Shown piece by piece: positions 1 to 8,103 of a stretch of 15,208 nucleotides of DNA. How positions within the stretch are numbered: the first letter of the stretch is position 1; each line of letters starts with the position of its first letter. This stretch comes from CAYLNM01 sp964385045 (lineage in GTDB: Bacteria; Planctomycetota; Phycisphaerae; Phycisphaerales; SM1A02): the NCBI GenBank assembly GCA_964385045.1, contig CAYLNM010000114.1, positions 1 through 15,208 of the forward strand, read 5' to 3'. The position numbers and the translations under genes were made by a program. The notes below the pieces were generated by a model that was not told where the DNA came from, did no database searches, and was given only the letters and a program-made list of their open reading frames with translations.

Positions 1-3000
1 GGGGCGGGCGGGCTGCTCGGCGCGGGCAAGGACCGCGGCGGCCGGGCGGGGGGCCGGGGGAGCGGCCCCGCGGGCGTCGGCGCCGGCCGCGTCGGGGTCG
101 TCGGCGCCGGCAGCCTCGTCTTCCGGCGGGGAGCCCGGCGGGGCCGGCGGTGACGGCTCGGGGTCGTCGTCCTCGGGGGCCTCGGAGGTCTCCGGCGTCT
201 CGTCGGCGGCCGCGGCGCCGGGATCCATGCCGGCCTGCGCGGGGGCCGCGGCGCGGGCGGCGGCGATGGACGCGATCGCCCGCTCCATGAGGGCGTCGAG
301 GTCGGGACGCGGGGCGGCGGCCGCGGCCACCGCGGCGGGCGCGGCGGGCGCGGTCGAGGCCGCCGACGCCCGGACCCGCGGCACCATAGGCAGGTCCGCG
401 AGCGGCTCGGCGGGCACGGCCGCCTCGATGCCGAGGGGATCGCGGCCGTCGTCGGGGGCGGCGACCGGCTGCAGCGGGCTCGCGACCGCGGCCGCCATCA
501 TCTGGGTGAAGATCGCCTGCGTGGCCGGACCGGGGAGGCCCGCGCCGCCGCCGCCGCCGCCCACGACCGGCCACGCCTCGTCCTCCCGGGGCAGCGAGCT
601 GCTGCCGTTGGCGGGCGCGCCGCTCCTCGCGGGCGCCGACTCGAGCAGCGACTCCAGCGGCACCACCTCGACCAGCGGCGCGTCCTCGTCCGTCCCGAGC
701 AGCCGCTCGAGCGCCGCCGCCACGTCCGCCGCGGACGCCCGCTGCGGGTCGACCGGCAGCACCCGCAGCTGGCGGGCGCCGGCGAGGCTCGCCCGGTCCA
801 GGGCGCGGACCGTGCCCTCGATCACCGCGTACTGCTCGGCCCCCGCACGGATGACGAGGCTGTTGCTCGCCGCGTCGACGCGGATGACGGGGGCCGCCTC
901 GCCGCCCGCCTCCGCCTCGTCGGCGAAGACGTCGGCCAGCGTGGCCGCGACCTCGCCCGCGTCCGCCGCCCGCAGGCTCAGGACCCGCACCGAGCGGCCG
1001 CTCGCGGCACCGGCCGCGGCCCGCACGTCGAGCTGCCGGACCATCTCCTCGGCCGCGGCGAGGATGCCGGGCGTGGCCGAGATGACGACCGCGTTCAGCC
1101 GCGGATCGGCGGCCACGCGGAGCTCGGGCTCCTCGTCCTGCGGCTGGTTCCGGAAGCGGAAGAAGCGGTTCTGGAACGCATCGTCCTCGTCGCCGCCGAG
1201 CAGGCGCTCGACGATGGGGGCGATCGCCTCGGCCCGGGCGTGCTCGAGGACGACGGTGCGCACCCGCTGGCGATCCGGCGGGCCGCCGGCGTCGTCCATG
1301 CCGGCGACCAGCTCCTCCACGCGGTCGAGCTGGGCCGAGGTGGCGGTGACGACGACGGAGTTGCTCGAGCTCTCGGGCACCACGACCGGCGTGGGCGTGC
1401 CCGGCCGCTGCCGGGCCTCGGCGTTGAGGGCCTCCCGCAGCGCGCCCGCGACCTGCTCGGCCCGCGCCTCGCGGAGGGCGAAGACGCGGACGTCGACGGT
1501 GCCGCCGTCGGGACTGCGGTCGAGCTGCGCCACCAGCTCGCGGGCGGTGGCGGCGAGCTCGGCGGGAGCGCTCACGAGGACGCGGCCGTTGGCGGGATCC
1601 GGGCTGACGCTCGGCTCGGCCACCGCGAGCCCGGCGTCACGGGCCGCGAGCAGCTCCCGCGGCCAGCGCGAGCGGTCCCGGAGCATCGCCTGCACCGTGC
1701 CCGCGATCGTGCGCGGGTCGGCCGACTCGAGGTCGATGACCTCCAGCTCCATCCGCGGGGCGACCACCGCCGCCGCGTCGCGCTCGGCGAGCAGCCCCAT
1801 CACGCGGTCGACCGCCGCCGCGGCGCCGGAGACGATCACGCTGCCGGTGGCCGCGTCGGGCTCGATCGTCACCTGCCGCGGGCCGAGGCCCTCGACCTGG
1901 GCGAGCCGCCGCACGCCGCGGACGAGGTCCGCGGGCCGGGCACGGCGGGGGGAGAAGACGTCGGCGGTGGCCTCGGCGTCGCGGGGCTGATCGAGCCGCT
2001 CGAGCAGCTGCTCGGCGAGGGCGACGCTGCGGCCGGGGCCCGAGACGATCAGGCTGTTGGTGCGGCCGTCGGCCTCGACGCGGATCGGGGCGGGCGGCTC
2101 GTACGCACCGCGGCTGCGGCGGATGCGCTCGATCACCACCCGCGGGTTCGGGCCCCGGTCCTCGAGCAGCGTGCGGAGGATCGGCCCGACCTCGGTCGCC
2201 TCGGCATGCGAGAGGCGGAAGGTCCGGGCGTCGACCGCGTCGCGCGAGGGCCGGGCGTCGAGGGGCCCGATGAGCTCCTCGACCACGTCGAGGTCCACCG
2301 GCAGGCCGACGAGGATCACCGCGTTGGAGCCGGCGGCGGGCACGATGCGGGCGTCGAGCGGCTCGCCGGTGGTCGGGCTCGTCATCGATCCCACCACGCC
2401 GCCGAGCGTGCGGCCGACCTCGTCGGCGCTGGCGAAGGTCAGCGGCCGCACGCGGATCGTCCGCTGGCCGACCGCGGCCGCCGGGGCGTCGAGCCGCTCG
2501 ATGAGCTGCTCGGCCACCGGCAGCAGGGCCTCGGGCACCGAGAGGATGAGGGTGTTGGTCGCGCGGTCGGCGCTGACGTCGATCAGCCGCTCGGGGCGGT
2601 CGCTCGCGCCGGCGACGTCCTCGCGGACCCGGACGAGGAGCACCTCGCGGAGCATCGTCGCCACCGAGTCGGCGCGGGCGTGCTCGAGGGCGAAGAACCG
2701 CAGCGTGGTGCCGGGGCCGTCGGGCTCGACGTCGAGGTCGGCGAGGACCTGCTCGATCCGCTCGAAGACCTCCATCGGCCCCGAGACCACGAGGCGACGG
2801 GCGCGGGGGTCCGCGTCGATCGAGATCGTCTTGCGGCGGTCGCCCGCCCCGTCGGTCAGGGCGCCTTCGGCGGCGAGGCGACGGAGCACCTCGGCCACGT
2901 CCACCGCGTCCGCGTTGGTGACGCGGTAGGTTCGGATCGCGGTCTCCTCGGCCGGCTGCTGGCGGTCGAGCTGCTCGACGAGTCGCTCGAAGCCCGAGAG

Positions 3001-6000
3001 CCGGGCCACCGGGGCGTCCACGATGATCGAGTTGGTCTGGCTGTCGGCCCGGACCACGACCTCGCGCGGGGGCTGCAGGCCGCGGATCGGACGGCCGCGG
3101 CGATCGACCGGCGGCGGCGGGGCCGGGAACATCTCGTCGAGGGTGCGGGCGAGCTGCTCGGCCCGGGCGACCTTCAGCGGGAAGATCTGGATCTCGCGCC
3201 CCTCGGCGTCGTACTGGCCGACCGCGTTGAGGTCCGTGACGATCGCCTCGATCTCGGGCAGGACGTCGGGGTGGGCGGCGACGATCAGCGAGTTGGTCGG
3301 ATCGTCGGCGGTGATCCGCACCGGGGTGTCGCGCCGCTCCTCGGGCGAACGCGCGTCGTACTGTCGCGAGAGCGCCGAGGCGAGGTTGCGGGCCTCGGCG
3401 GACTGGAGGCGGAGGATCCGCAGCGGCGGCATCTCCGTCGCGTCGGGACGGTCGAGGCTGCGGACGAGCTCGCGCACGATCGCATGCTGCTCGCGGGTCG
3501 CCGACACCAGGACGCTGTTGGTGCGCTCGATGGCCTCGAAGCTCGGCGGGCGGCCGCGCTCTCCCGCCAGCGCCCGCCGTTCCGCCGCCATCTCGCCCAG
3601 GAACGTCGCGACCTCGTCCGCTGCCGCGTGCTCCAGCGGGATCAGCCGCACGTCCGGCGGCGGCCCGACGGTGCGCCGCAGCTGGTCGAGGATCCCGGCG
3701 AAGCGGCCCATCGCCTCGTCGTCGGCGACCACGAAGAGGGCGCCCGCCTCGCGGTCGACCTCGACGCTCACCGCCCCCGCCCCGTCGATCTCGGCCGTCT
3801 GCTCCGCGTAGAGCCGGCGGGCCTGCTCGGCCACCGAGTCGAGGTCCGCCCCGGGCAGCGTGAAGACGCGGAGCTGGCGCTGCACCGGCACCGCGGCGAG
3901 GTCGGCGAGCAGCGCCTCGGTCTCGCGGAAGGTCACCTCGTCGCCGGCGACGATCAGCGTGCCGCTGCGCGGCTCGGCCTGCACCAGCACGTCGACCGGC
4001 TTGCCGCCGTCCTCCGGCTGCCCGTGCAGCACGCCGCGGCGGGCGAGGTCCTGCAGGGTGCGGGCGATCTGGCCCGGGTCGCCGCGATCGATGCGGTAGG
4101 TCCGCAGCTCCGCCCGCGGCGGCAGCTCGACGCGGTCGAGCCGCTCGACCAGCGCCTCGAACGACGGCCGCCGCTCCGACGGAGCCTCGATGATGAGCGT
4201 GTTGGTCGCGGCGTCCGCGGTCACCGAGACCTCGCGCGGCTCCTGCAGCTGCGGGAGCGGGCGGCCGCGGCGGTCGCGCGGCATCGGCGGCTCGGGGTAC
4301 AGCCGGTCGAGGGCCTGGGCGAGGTCGGTCGCCCGCGCCCGCCGGAGCGGGAAAATCATCGTCTCGCGCTCGGCCCCGCTCTCGGCGGTGGCGTTGAGCT
4401 CCTCGACGAAGGACGCGATCTCGGTCGCGGTCGCCTCGGACGCGGTCACGACGAGGGTGTTGGTCGCGACGTCGGCCTCGATGGTGACGGGATCGTCGCG
4501 CCGCTGCTCCGGCGGGCGGCGGTCGTAGCGGCGGCGGAGCAGGTCGGCCACGCCGGTGGCGTCGGCCGCCCGCACCTGCAGCAGCCGCATCGGCGGCAGC
4601 TCGCTCGGCTCGAGCGTGTCGAGCTCCCGCACGAGCCGCTCGATGGTGCGGAGCTGCGCGGGCTCGGCGCGGACGAACAGCTGGTTGGTGCGCTCGACCA
4701 CGCGGATCTCGGGCTCGGCGAACCCGCCGCCGCCGCCGCCGCCGCCCGCGTCCCCGCCCGTGCCGCCGGACTCGTCGGCCGCGAGGGCGAAGAGCTCGCG
4801 CAGCGGCGCGACCACCTCGGCCGCCGCCCGCTGCCGCAGGTCGATGAACCGTCCCTCGGTCGCGGGCGGCACCAGTCGCCGCGCCTGCTCGAGCGAGCGG
4901 GTCCAGAGCTCCACCGCGGCGTCGTCGCCCGAGAGCACGAGCGAGCGGCTGCTCGCGTCGCGCTCGACCGTCGGCCGGTCGGCCTCCGGGTCGAGCCCGC
5001 GGGTGGGGGCCTGCCGCGCGAAGAGCTCGCCGGTGCGGGTGACCAGGGCATCGACGTCGGCGACGCCGCTCACCGAGACCACGCGGAGCACCAGGTCAGA
5101 CGGACCGGGCCGGTCGAGGTTGGCGACGAGCCCGGCGATCACCGGCAGATCCTGCGGCCGCGCGGTGACGAGCAGCACGTCGAGCGGGTCGATCGCCGTG
5201 ACGTCGGGGGCGGGCGGCGCCTCGGCGTTCGGATCCGACGCGGCCTCGGCCTGCAGCAGCCGCTGGCCGAGCGAGCGGACCGAGGCGGCGAGCCGCGAGG
5301 GCGTGGCGTGGGCGAGCTCGAACGTCCGCGTCTCGCGCCGCTCGGCGTAGCTCGCCGCCACCTGCCGCAGCAGACCGGCGAACCGCTCGACCGCCCGCGG
5401 CGAGCCGATGAGCGTGACGTCGCCACTGTCCTCGTCGAGCTCGACCTCCACCGGATCCGTCTCGCCGCCGACGCGAGCGTCGAGCTCGCGGGCCCGGGCG
5501 ATCGCCTCGGCCGGGGCCGCCTCGCCGCCGCGGAGGATCCGCACCGTGCGGTCGGCGCCGGCCCGGCGATCGAGCACCGGGATCAGCGTCGTCACCGACG
5601 AGACGTCGCCCGCGGGACCGGAGATCACGATGGACCGGCCGTCGGGCCCCGGCAGGAGCTTGAGCGCGGTCGCCTGCCGGGCCGAGAGCAGGCCGCGGAC
5701 CGCCTCGAGCATCGCGCCGGGCTCGGCCCGCTCGACCGGCACCACCTGCATGCGGCGGTCGCCAGTGCCGACGGCGCCCATCGCGGCGTCGCCGTCGAGA
5801 CCGTCGACCTGCACCAGCACCCGCTCGGCCTCGGCGAGGTCGGCCTCGGAGCCGGCGACGGTGAGGGTCGCGTCGATCGACGAGGTGATGATCGTCGGCC
5901 GCTGCTCGCGCGGCCGGGTCTGGAACAGCTCGTTCAGCGCCCGCTCGGCCTGCTGCGGCGAGAGCCGGGCGAGGACGAACGTCCGCATCGAGCGACCGGA

Positions 6001-7005
6001 CTGCGAGTCGGGCGTGTCGAGGAGGGCGACGACCTCCTTGAGCTTCTCGATCCGCGACTGCACGCCCTTGGCCACGATGGCGTTGGCCCGGTCGTCGGCG
6101 GCGAGCGTCAGGCCGGGGAGCTCGTTCTCCTCGACCCGGACCTGCCGGCCCTTCTGGTTGACCATGAACCGGACGACCCGCTGGGAGAGCAGCGCCTCGA
6201 GCGACGGCATCAGCTCCGAGGCCCGCACGTGACGGACCGCGATCAGCTCGATCGCGCCCTCGGGGTCCTGCCGGTCGAGCTCGTCGATGATCGCGGTCAG
6301 CCGGCGGACCTGGGCCGCGGTCTCGGTGATGAGCAGCGCGTTCTGGGCCGGCATCGCGGTGACCGAGCCGTAGCTCGCCACCATCTCCGCGAGCCGCTCG
6401 GCCATCGTCGCCGCGACCGCGATGTCGAGCGGCCGCACCACGGTGACGACCTCGCCGTCGGGCAGGTCGTCGGGCAGCGTGCCGACGAAGGTCGGGATCT
6501 CGCTGCGGCGGATCTCGTCGAGCTTCCGCAGGTAGAGGAACTCCTCGGTCTCCTGCAGCACCACGCCGCGGGAGCGGAGGATGACGTTGAGGATGCGGAG
6601 GGCGTCGGGCCGGGCGTACGACTCGGGGGCGAGGTAGTCGAGGGTGCCGCCGGGGACGCCGGCCTCGCGGATCACCGGCTTGTCGAAGCTGCGCGAGAAG
6701 AAGTCGAGGACCTGGTCGAAGGTCGCGTCCTTGAAGCTGAAGCGGATCGCGTCGGCGGGCTGCTCGGCGGCCGCGGCGGCGGCGCCCGCGGAGCCGGCGT
6801 CGCCGTTCACGACCGCGCCGTCCTCGTTCGCCTCCTCCTCGCGCTCGTCGCGCGCACCGCTCCCGCGTTCGGTCGATCCGGCGTCGGTCGCGGCGTCCAG
6901 GAAGGCCCGAGTCGCCTCGGAGGCCGTCGTCGGGCCGGTGAACGGGCCGATGGCGGCGAGCAGGGTGCCGATGGCGAGCCCCCGCGCGGCTTCCTCACGC
7001 TTCAT
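1..7005 (-). CDS. Giant multi-module secretin N-domain protein (GspD-like), 3' end outside window
   Basis: The frame is open from ATG 7005 to the window edge without a stop: 2335 residues and still incomplete. A signal peptide (MKREEAARG, then a hydrophobic stretch, likely cut near TTAS/EA) is followed by an acidic linker. An N0/STN-like domain lies at about residues 86-165. From about 169 to 2090 there are roughly 25 tandem units of 65-85 residues, each reading as a beta-alpha-beta secretin_N/NolW fold: a strand such as RTFxL, helix A-(x)-A-(x)-LA-(x)-L, a strand ending (T/S)N(S/T)(L/I)(I/V)V, then a helix ending LD. After about 2110 the chain is Ala/Pro/Glu/Asp-rich and looks disordered. 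Ordinary GspD is about 650-750 residues with N0-N3 and then the beta-barrel; no barrel is seen here. It is last in a T2SS gene block and has its own strong ribosome binding site. It may be the outer-membrane secretin with its pore encoded past the edge, or a separate periplasmic protein built only of N-modules. The module family is well supported; the function is less sure. Confidence 0.85.
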   Translation of the reverse strand, partial: MKREEAARGLAIGTLLAAIGPFTGPTTASEATRAFLDAATDAGSTERGSGARDEREEEANEDGAVVNGDAGSAGAAAAAAEQPADAIRFSFKDATFDQVLDFFSRSFDKPVIREAGVPGGTLDYLAPESYARPDALRILNVILRSRGVVLQETEEFLYLRKLDEIRRSEIPTFVGTLPDDLPDGEVVTVVRPLDIAVAATMAERLAEMVASYGSVTAMPAQNALLITETAAQVRRLTAIIDELDRQDPEGAIELIAVRHVRASELMPSLEALLSQRVVRFMVNQKGRQVRVEENELPGLTLAADDRANAIVAKGVQSRIEKLKEVVALLDTPDSQSGRSMRTFVLARLSPQQAERALNELFQTRPREQRPTIITSSIDATLTVAGSEADLAEAERVLVQVDGLDGDAAMGAVGTGDRRMQVVPVERAEPGAMLEAVRGLLSARQATALKLLPGPDGRSIVISGPAGDVSSVTTLIPVLDRRAGADRTVRILRGGEAAPAEAIARARELDARVGGETDPVEVELDEDSGDVTLIGSPRAVERFAGLLRQVAASYAERRETRTFELAHATPSRLAASVRSLGQRLLQAEAASDPNAEAPPAPDVTAIDPLDVLLVTARPQDLPVIAGLVANLDRPGPSDLVLRVVSVSGVADVDALVTRTGELFARQAPTRGLDPEADRPTVERDASSRSLVLSGDDAAVELWTRSLEQARRLVPPATEGRFIDLRQRAAAEVVAPLRELFALAADESGGTGGDAGGGGGGGGFAEPEIRVVERTNQLFVRAEPAQLRTIERLVRELDTLEPSELPPMRLLQVRAADATGVADLLRRRYDRRPPEQRRDDPVTIEADVATNTLVVTASEATATEIASFVEELNATAESGAERETMIFPLRRARATDLAQALDRLYPEPPMPRDRRGRPLPQLQEPREVSVTADAATNTLIIEAPSERRPSFEALVERLDRVELPPRAELRTYRIDRGDPGQIARTLQDLARRGVLHGQPEDGGKPVDVLVQAEPRSGTLIVAGDEVTFRETEALLADLAAVPVQRQLRVFTLPGADLDSVAEQARRLYAEQTAEIDGAGAVSVEVDREAGALFVVADDEAMGRFAGILDQLRRTVGPPPDVRLIPLEHAAADEVATFLGEMAAERRALAGERGRPPSFEAIERTNSVLVSATREQHAIVRELVRSLDRPDATEMPPLRILRLQSAEARNLASALSRQYDARSPEERRDTPVRITADDPTNSLIVAAHPDVLPEIEAIVTDLNAVGQYDAEGREIQIFPLKVARAEQLARTLDEMFPAPPPPVDRRGRPIRGLQPPREVVVRADSQTNSIIVDAPVARLSGFERLVEQLDRQQPAEETAIRTYRVTNADAVDVAEVLRRLAAEGALTDGAGDRRKTISIDADPRARRLVVSGPMEVFERIEQVLADLDVEPDGPGTTLRFFALEHARADSVATMLREVLLVRVREDVAGASDRPERLIDVSADRATNTLILSVPEALLPVAEQLIERLDAPAAAVGQRTIRVRPLTFASADEVGRTLGGVVGSMTSPTTGEPLDARIVPAAGSNAVILVGLPVDLDVVEELIGPLDARPSRDAVDARTFRLSHAEATEVGPILRTLLEDRGPNPRVVIERIRRSRGAYEPPAPIRVEADGRTNSLIVSGPGRSVALAEQLLERLDQPRDAEATADVFSPRRARPADLVRGVRRLAQVEGLGPRQVTIEPDAATGSVIVSGAAAAVDRVMGLLAERDAAAVVAPRMELEVIDLESADPRTIAGTVQAMLRDRSRWPRELLAARDAGLAVAEPSVSPDPANGRVLVSAPAELAATARELVAQLDRSPDGGTVDVRVFALREARAEQVAGALREALNAEARQRPGTPTPVVVPESSSNSVVVTATSAQLDRVEELVAGMDDAGGPPDRQRVRTVVLEHARAEAIAPIVERLLGGDEDDAFQNRFFRFRNQPQDEEPELRVAADPRLNAVVISATPGILAAAEEMVRQLDVRAAAGAASGRSVRVLSLRAADAGEVAATLADVFADEAEAGGEAAPVIRVDAASNSLVIRAGAEQYAVIEGTVRALDRASLAGARQLRVLPVDPQRASAADVAAALERLLGTDEDAPLVEVVPLESLLESAPARSGAPANGSSSLPREDEAWPVVGGGGGGAGLPGPATQAIFTQMMAAAVASPLQPVAAPDDGRDPLGIEAAVPAEPLADLPMVPRVRASAASTAPAAPAAVAAAAAPRPDLDALMERAIASIAAARAAAPAQAGMDPGAAAADETPETSEAPEDDDPEPSPPAPPGSPPEDEAAGADDPDAAGADARGAAPPAPRPAAAVLARAEQPARP
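2488..3657 (-). repeat. Five-module super-repeat, copy B, within the giant gene
   Basis: Modules 13-17, the partner of the block at 3660-4860. Shared idiosyncratic motifs (ERTN, ERRD before a strand, DRRGRP followed by PREV, RTYR, DSVA) show that five modules were duplicated together rather than one by one. Confidence 0.8.
3660..4860 (-). repeat. Five-module super-repeat, copy A, within the giant gene
   Basis: Modules 8-12 of the array. It lines up with the next block at a constant offset: 1167 bases at ERTN (4695 versus 3528) and at the LPPM/MPPL segment (4599 versus 3432), and 1170 bases at DRRGRP (4275 versus 3105), RTYR (4098 versus 2928) and the LRxF strand (3864 versus 2694). Its first module carries an extra poly-Gly insert. 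Confidence 0.8.
4727..4748. repeat. GCC-type triplet run encoding poly-Gly in the giant gene
   Basis: In-frame triplet run giving eight consecutive glycines in module 8, absent from the equivalent module 13. A similar shorter run (about 545-566) encodes Gly near the start of the disordered tail. Confidence 0.8.
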
Positions 7006-7011
7006 GCGATG

Positions 7012-7017
7012 CCTCCC
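7012..7017 (-). promoter_or_regulatory. Ribosome binding site of the giant secretin-like gene
   Basis: GGGAGG lies 6 bases before the ATG at 7005, the best Shine-Dalgarno match in the block. It fixes this ATG as the start and suggests strong translation independent of the upstream gene. Confidence 0.7.
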
Positions 7018-7079
7018 GTCCCGGGCGGCGATGCGTCTGGCGCGCAGCCACCGCCGGGGCCTGGATCGTGTCGTGTCGG

Positions 7080-7088
7080 AGTGTACCA
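7080..7088 (-). promoter_or_regulatory. Possible extended -10 element upstream of the giant gene
   Basis: TGGTACACT sits in the 96-base gap after the gspM-like gene, 75 bases ahead of the ATG at 7005. It resembles a TGn-TANNNT extended -10, but no convincing -35 is seen 17 bases upstream. One of few AT-containing spots in the region, so it is noted only as a candidate internal promoter. Confidence 0.15.
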
Positions 7089-7101
7089 GTGGAGCGCGCG
7101 C

Positions 7102-8103
7102 TCATTGCGCCGCGCCCGCCGCGGCGGCGGCACGGAGCGAGTCGCCGACGACGACGCGCACCTCGCGCTCGCCGAGACCGAGCACCACGCCGTCGGCGTC
7201 CACCCGCTTGAGCACCGCCGCCTCGAAGCGGTCGCCCGGGACGAGCACGCGGGCGTCGCCGGTGTCGGTGCGCCGCAGCCACGCCTCGCGCCCCCCGGGG
7301 CCGTCGGCCACGCCGGTGAGGTGCCACCGCTCCCAGGGGAACGGCGGGGGCGGCGGCGGCGGCGGCTCGGCCTCGGCCACGACCGGGGCGGGCTCGGGGG
7401 CCGGCGGCGGCTCCGGGCGCGGCAGGCGGAAGCGGTCGGCCGACCGCAGCCGGTCGACCGCGGCCACGAGACGGGCGGGTCGATCGGATGCGTCCGAGGG
7501 TGGGGCGGTCCGCGCGTCGGGGTGGCCCGGCAGGTACGCGGTCGTCAGGTCGATGCGGAAGCCGAGCCGGGCCCCGCCGCGCCGCGGGTCGAGCCGGAAG
7601 CCGTCGATGCGGTGCGGCCACTCGGCGGCCGCGAGGCCGGCCATCAGGTCGAGGACGCGCGGCAGGTCGGCCTCGCCCGAGACGCTCGCCGAGAGCTCGA
7701 CGAGGTCGGGCTCGTCGCGGAGCCGGTCCCAGATGCCGCGCCGCGGAAAGGCCGAGCGCATGGGCGTGCCGAGGACGCGCTCGCCGCGGGTGGACACGAT
7801 GGCGCTGTCGATGCCGGCCGTCTCCGCGAGATCGCCGAGCACCGTTCGAAGGGCGTGATCGACCTCCTCGCGGGTGGCCCCCAGACTGCGGGCGGCGAAT
7901 CCGTCGAGCACGTCGGCGACCTCGTCCGCCTCGCGCAGCGCCCGCTTCTGGCGGTTCAGCGAGTCGCGGGCGTCGGCGAGGCGCTCCCGCAGCTCCGCCG
8001 CGGGCTCGAGCCAGCGGGACCGCACCACCATCGTGACCGCGGTGCCCACGAGGCCGAGGGCCACCACGCCGGCGACGATCGCGCTCGTCCGCTCGCGGCT
8101 CAC
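7102..8103 (-). CDS. gspM: GspM/PilO-like inner-membrane protein fused to a GspC/PilP-type homology region
   Basis: A 333-residue protein starting at GTG 8103, whose first bases overlap the gspL stop (GTGA). One membrane segment (about residues 8-28) is followed by a charged heptad-like helix (about 33-65). A GspM/PilO-like ferredoxin fold lies at about 70-205, with the typical pattern of a strand, a helix LPRVLDLMAGLAA and final strands (GFRIDLTTAYLP). Next comes a linker with a run of eight prolines (about 228-252). The last 75 residues (WHLTGVAD... then VPGDRF, VLKRVDADGVVLG and REVRVVVGDSL) have the layout of the GspC/PilP homology region, a small beta domain known in those families to bind the secretin N0 domain. 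No separate gspC is present. The role is inferred: partner of GspL in the assembly platform plus the periplasmic link to the secretin. The M assignment rests on position, topology and fold pattern, since GspM sequences are poorly conserved. Confidence 0.72.
   Translation of the reverse strand: MSRERTSAIVAGVVALGLVGTAVTMVVRSRWLEPAAELRERLADARDSLNRQKRALREADEVADVLDGFAARSLGATREEVDHALRTVLGDLAETAGIDSAIVSTRGERVLGTPMRSAFPRRGIWDRLRDEPDLVELSASVSGEADLPRVLDLMAGLAAAEWPHRIDGFRLDPRRGGARLGFRIDLTTAYLPGHPDARTAPPSDASDRPARLVAAVDRLRSADRFRLPRPEPPPAPEPAPVVAEAEPPPPPPPPFPWERWHLTGVADGPGGREAWLRRTDTGDARVLVPGDRFEAAVLKRVDADGVVLGLGEREVRVVVGDSLRAAAAAGAAQ

Noticed and set aside
2488..4860. Regularly spaced repeats as a possible CRISPR array
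   Set aside because: The repeats are diverged, in frame, and conserved at protein level; they are secretin modules, not short identical repeats with spacers.
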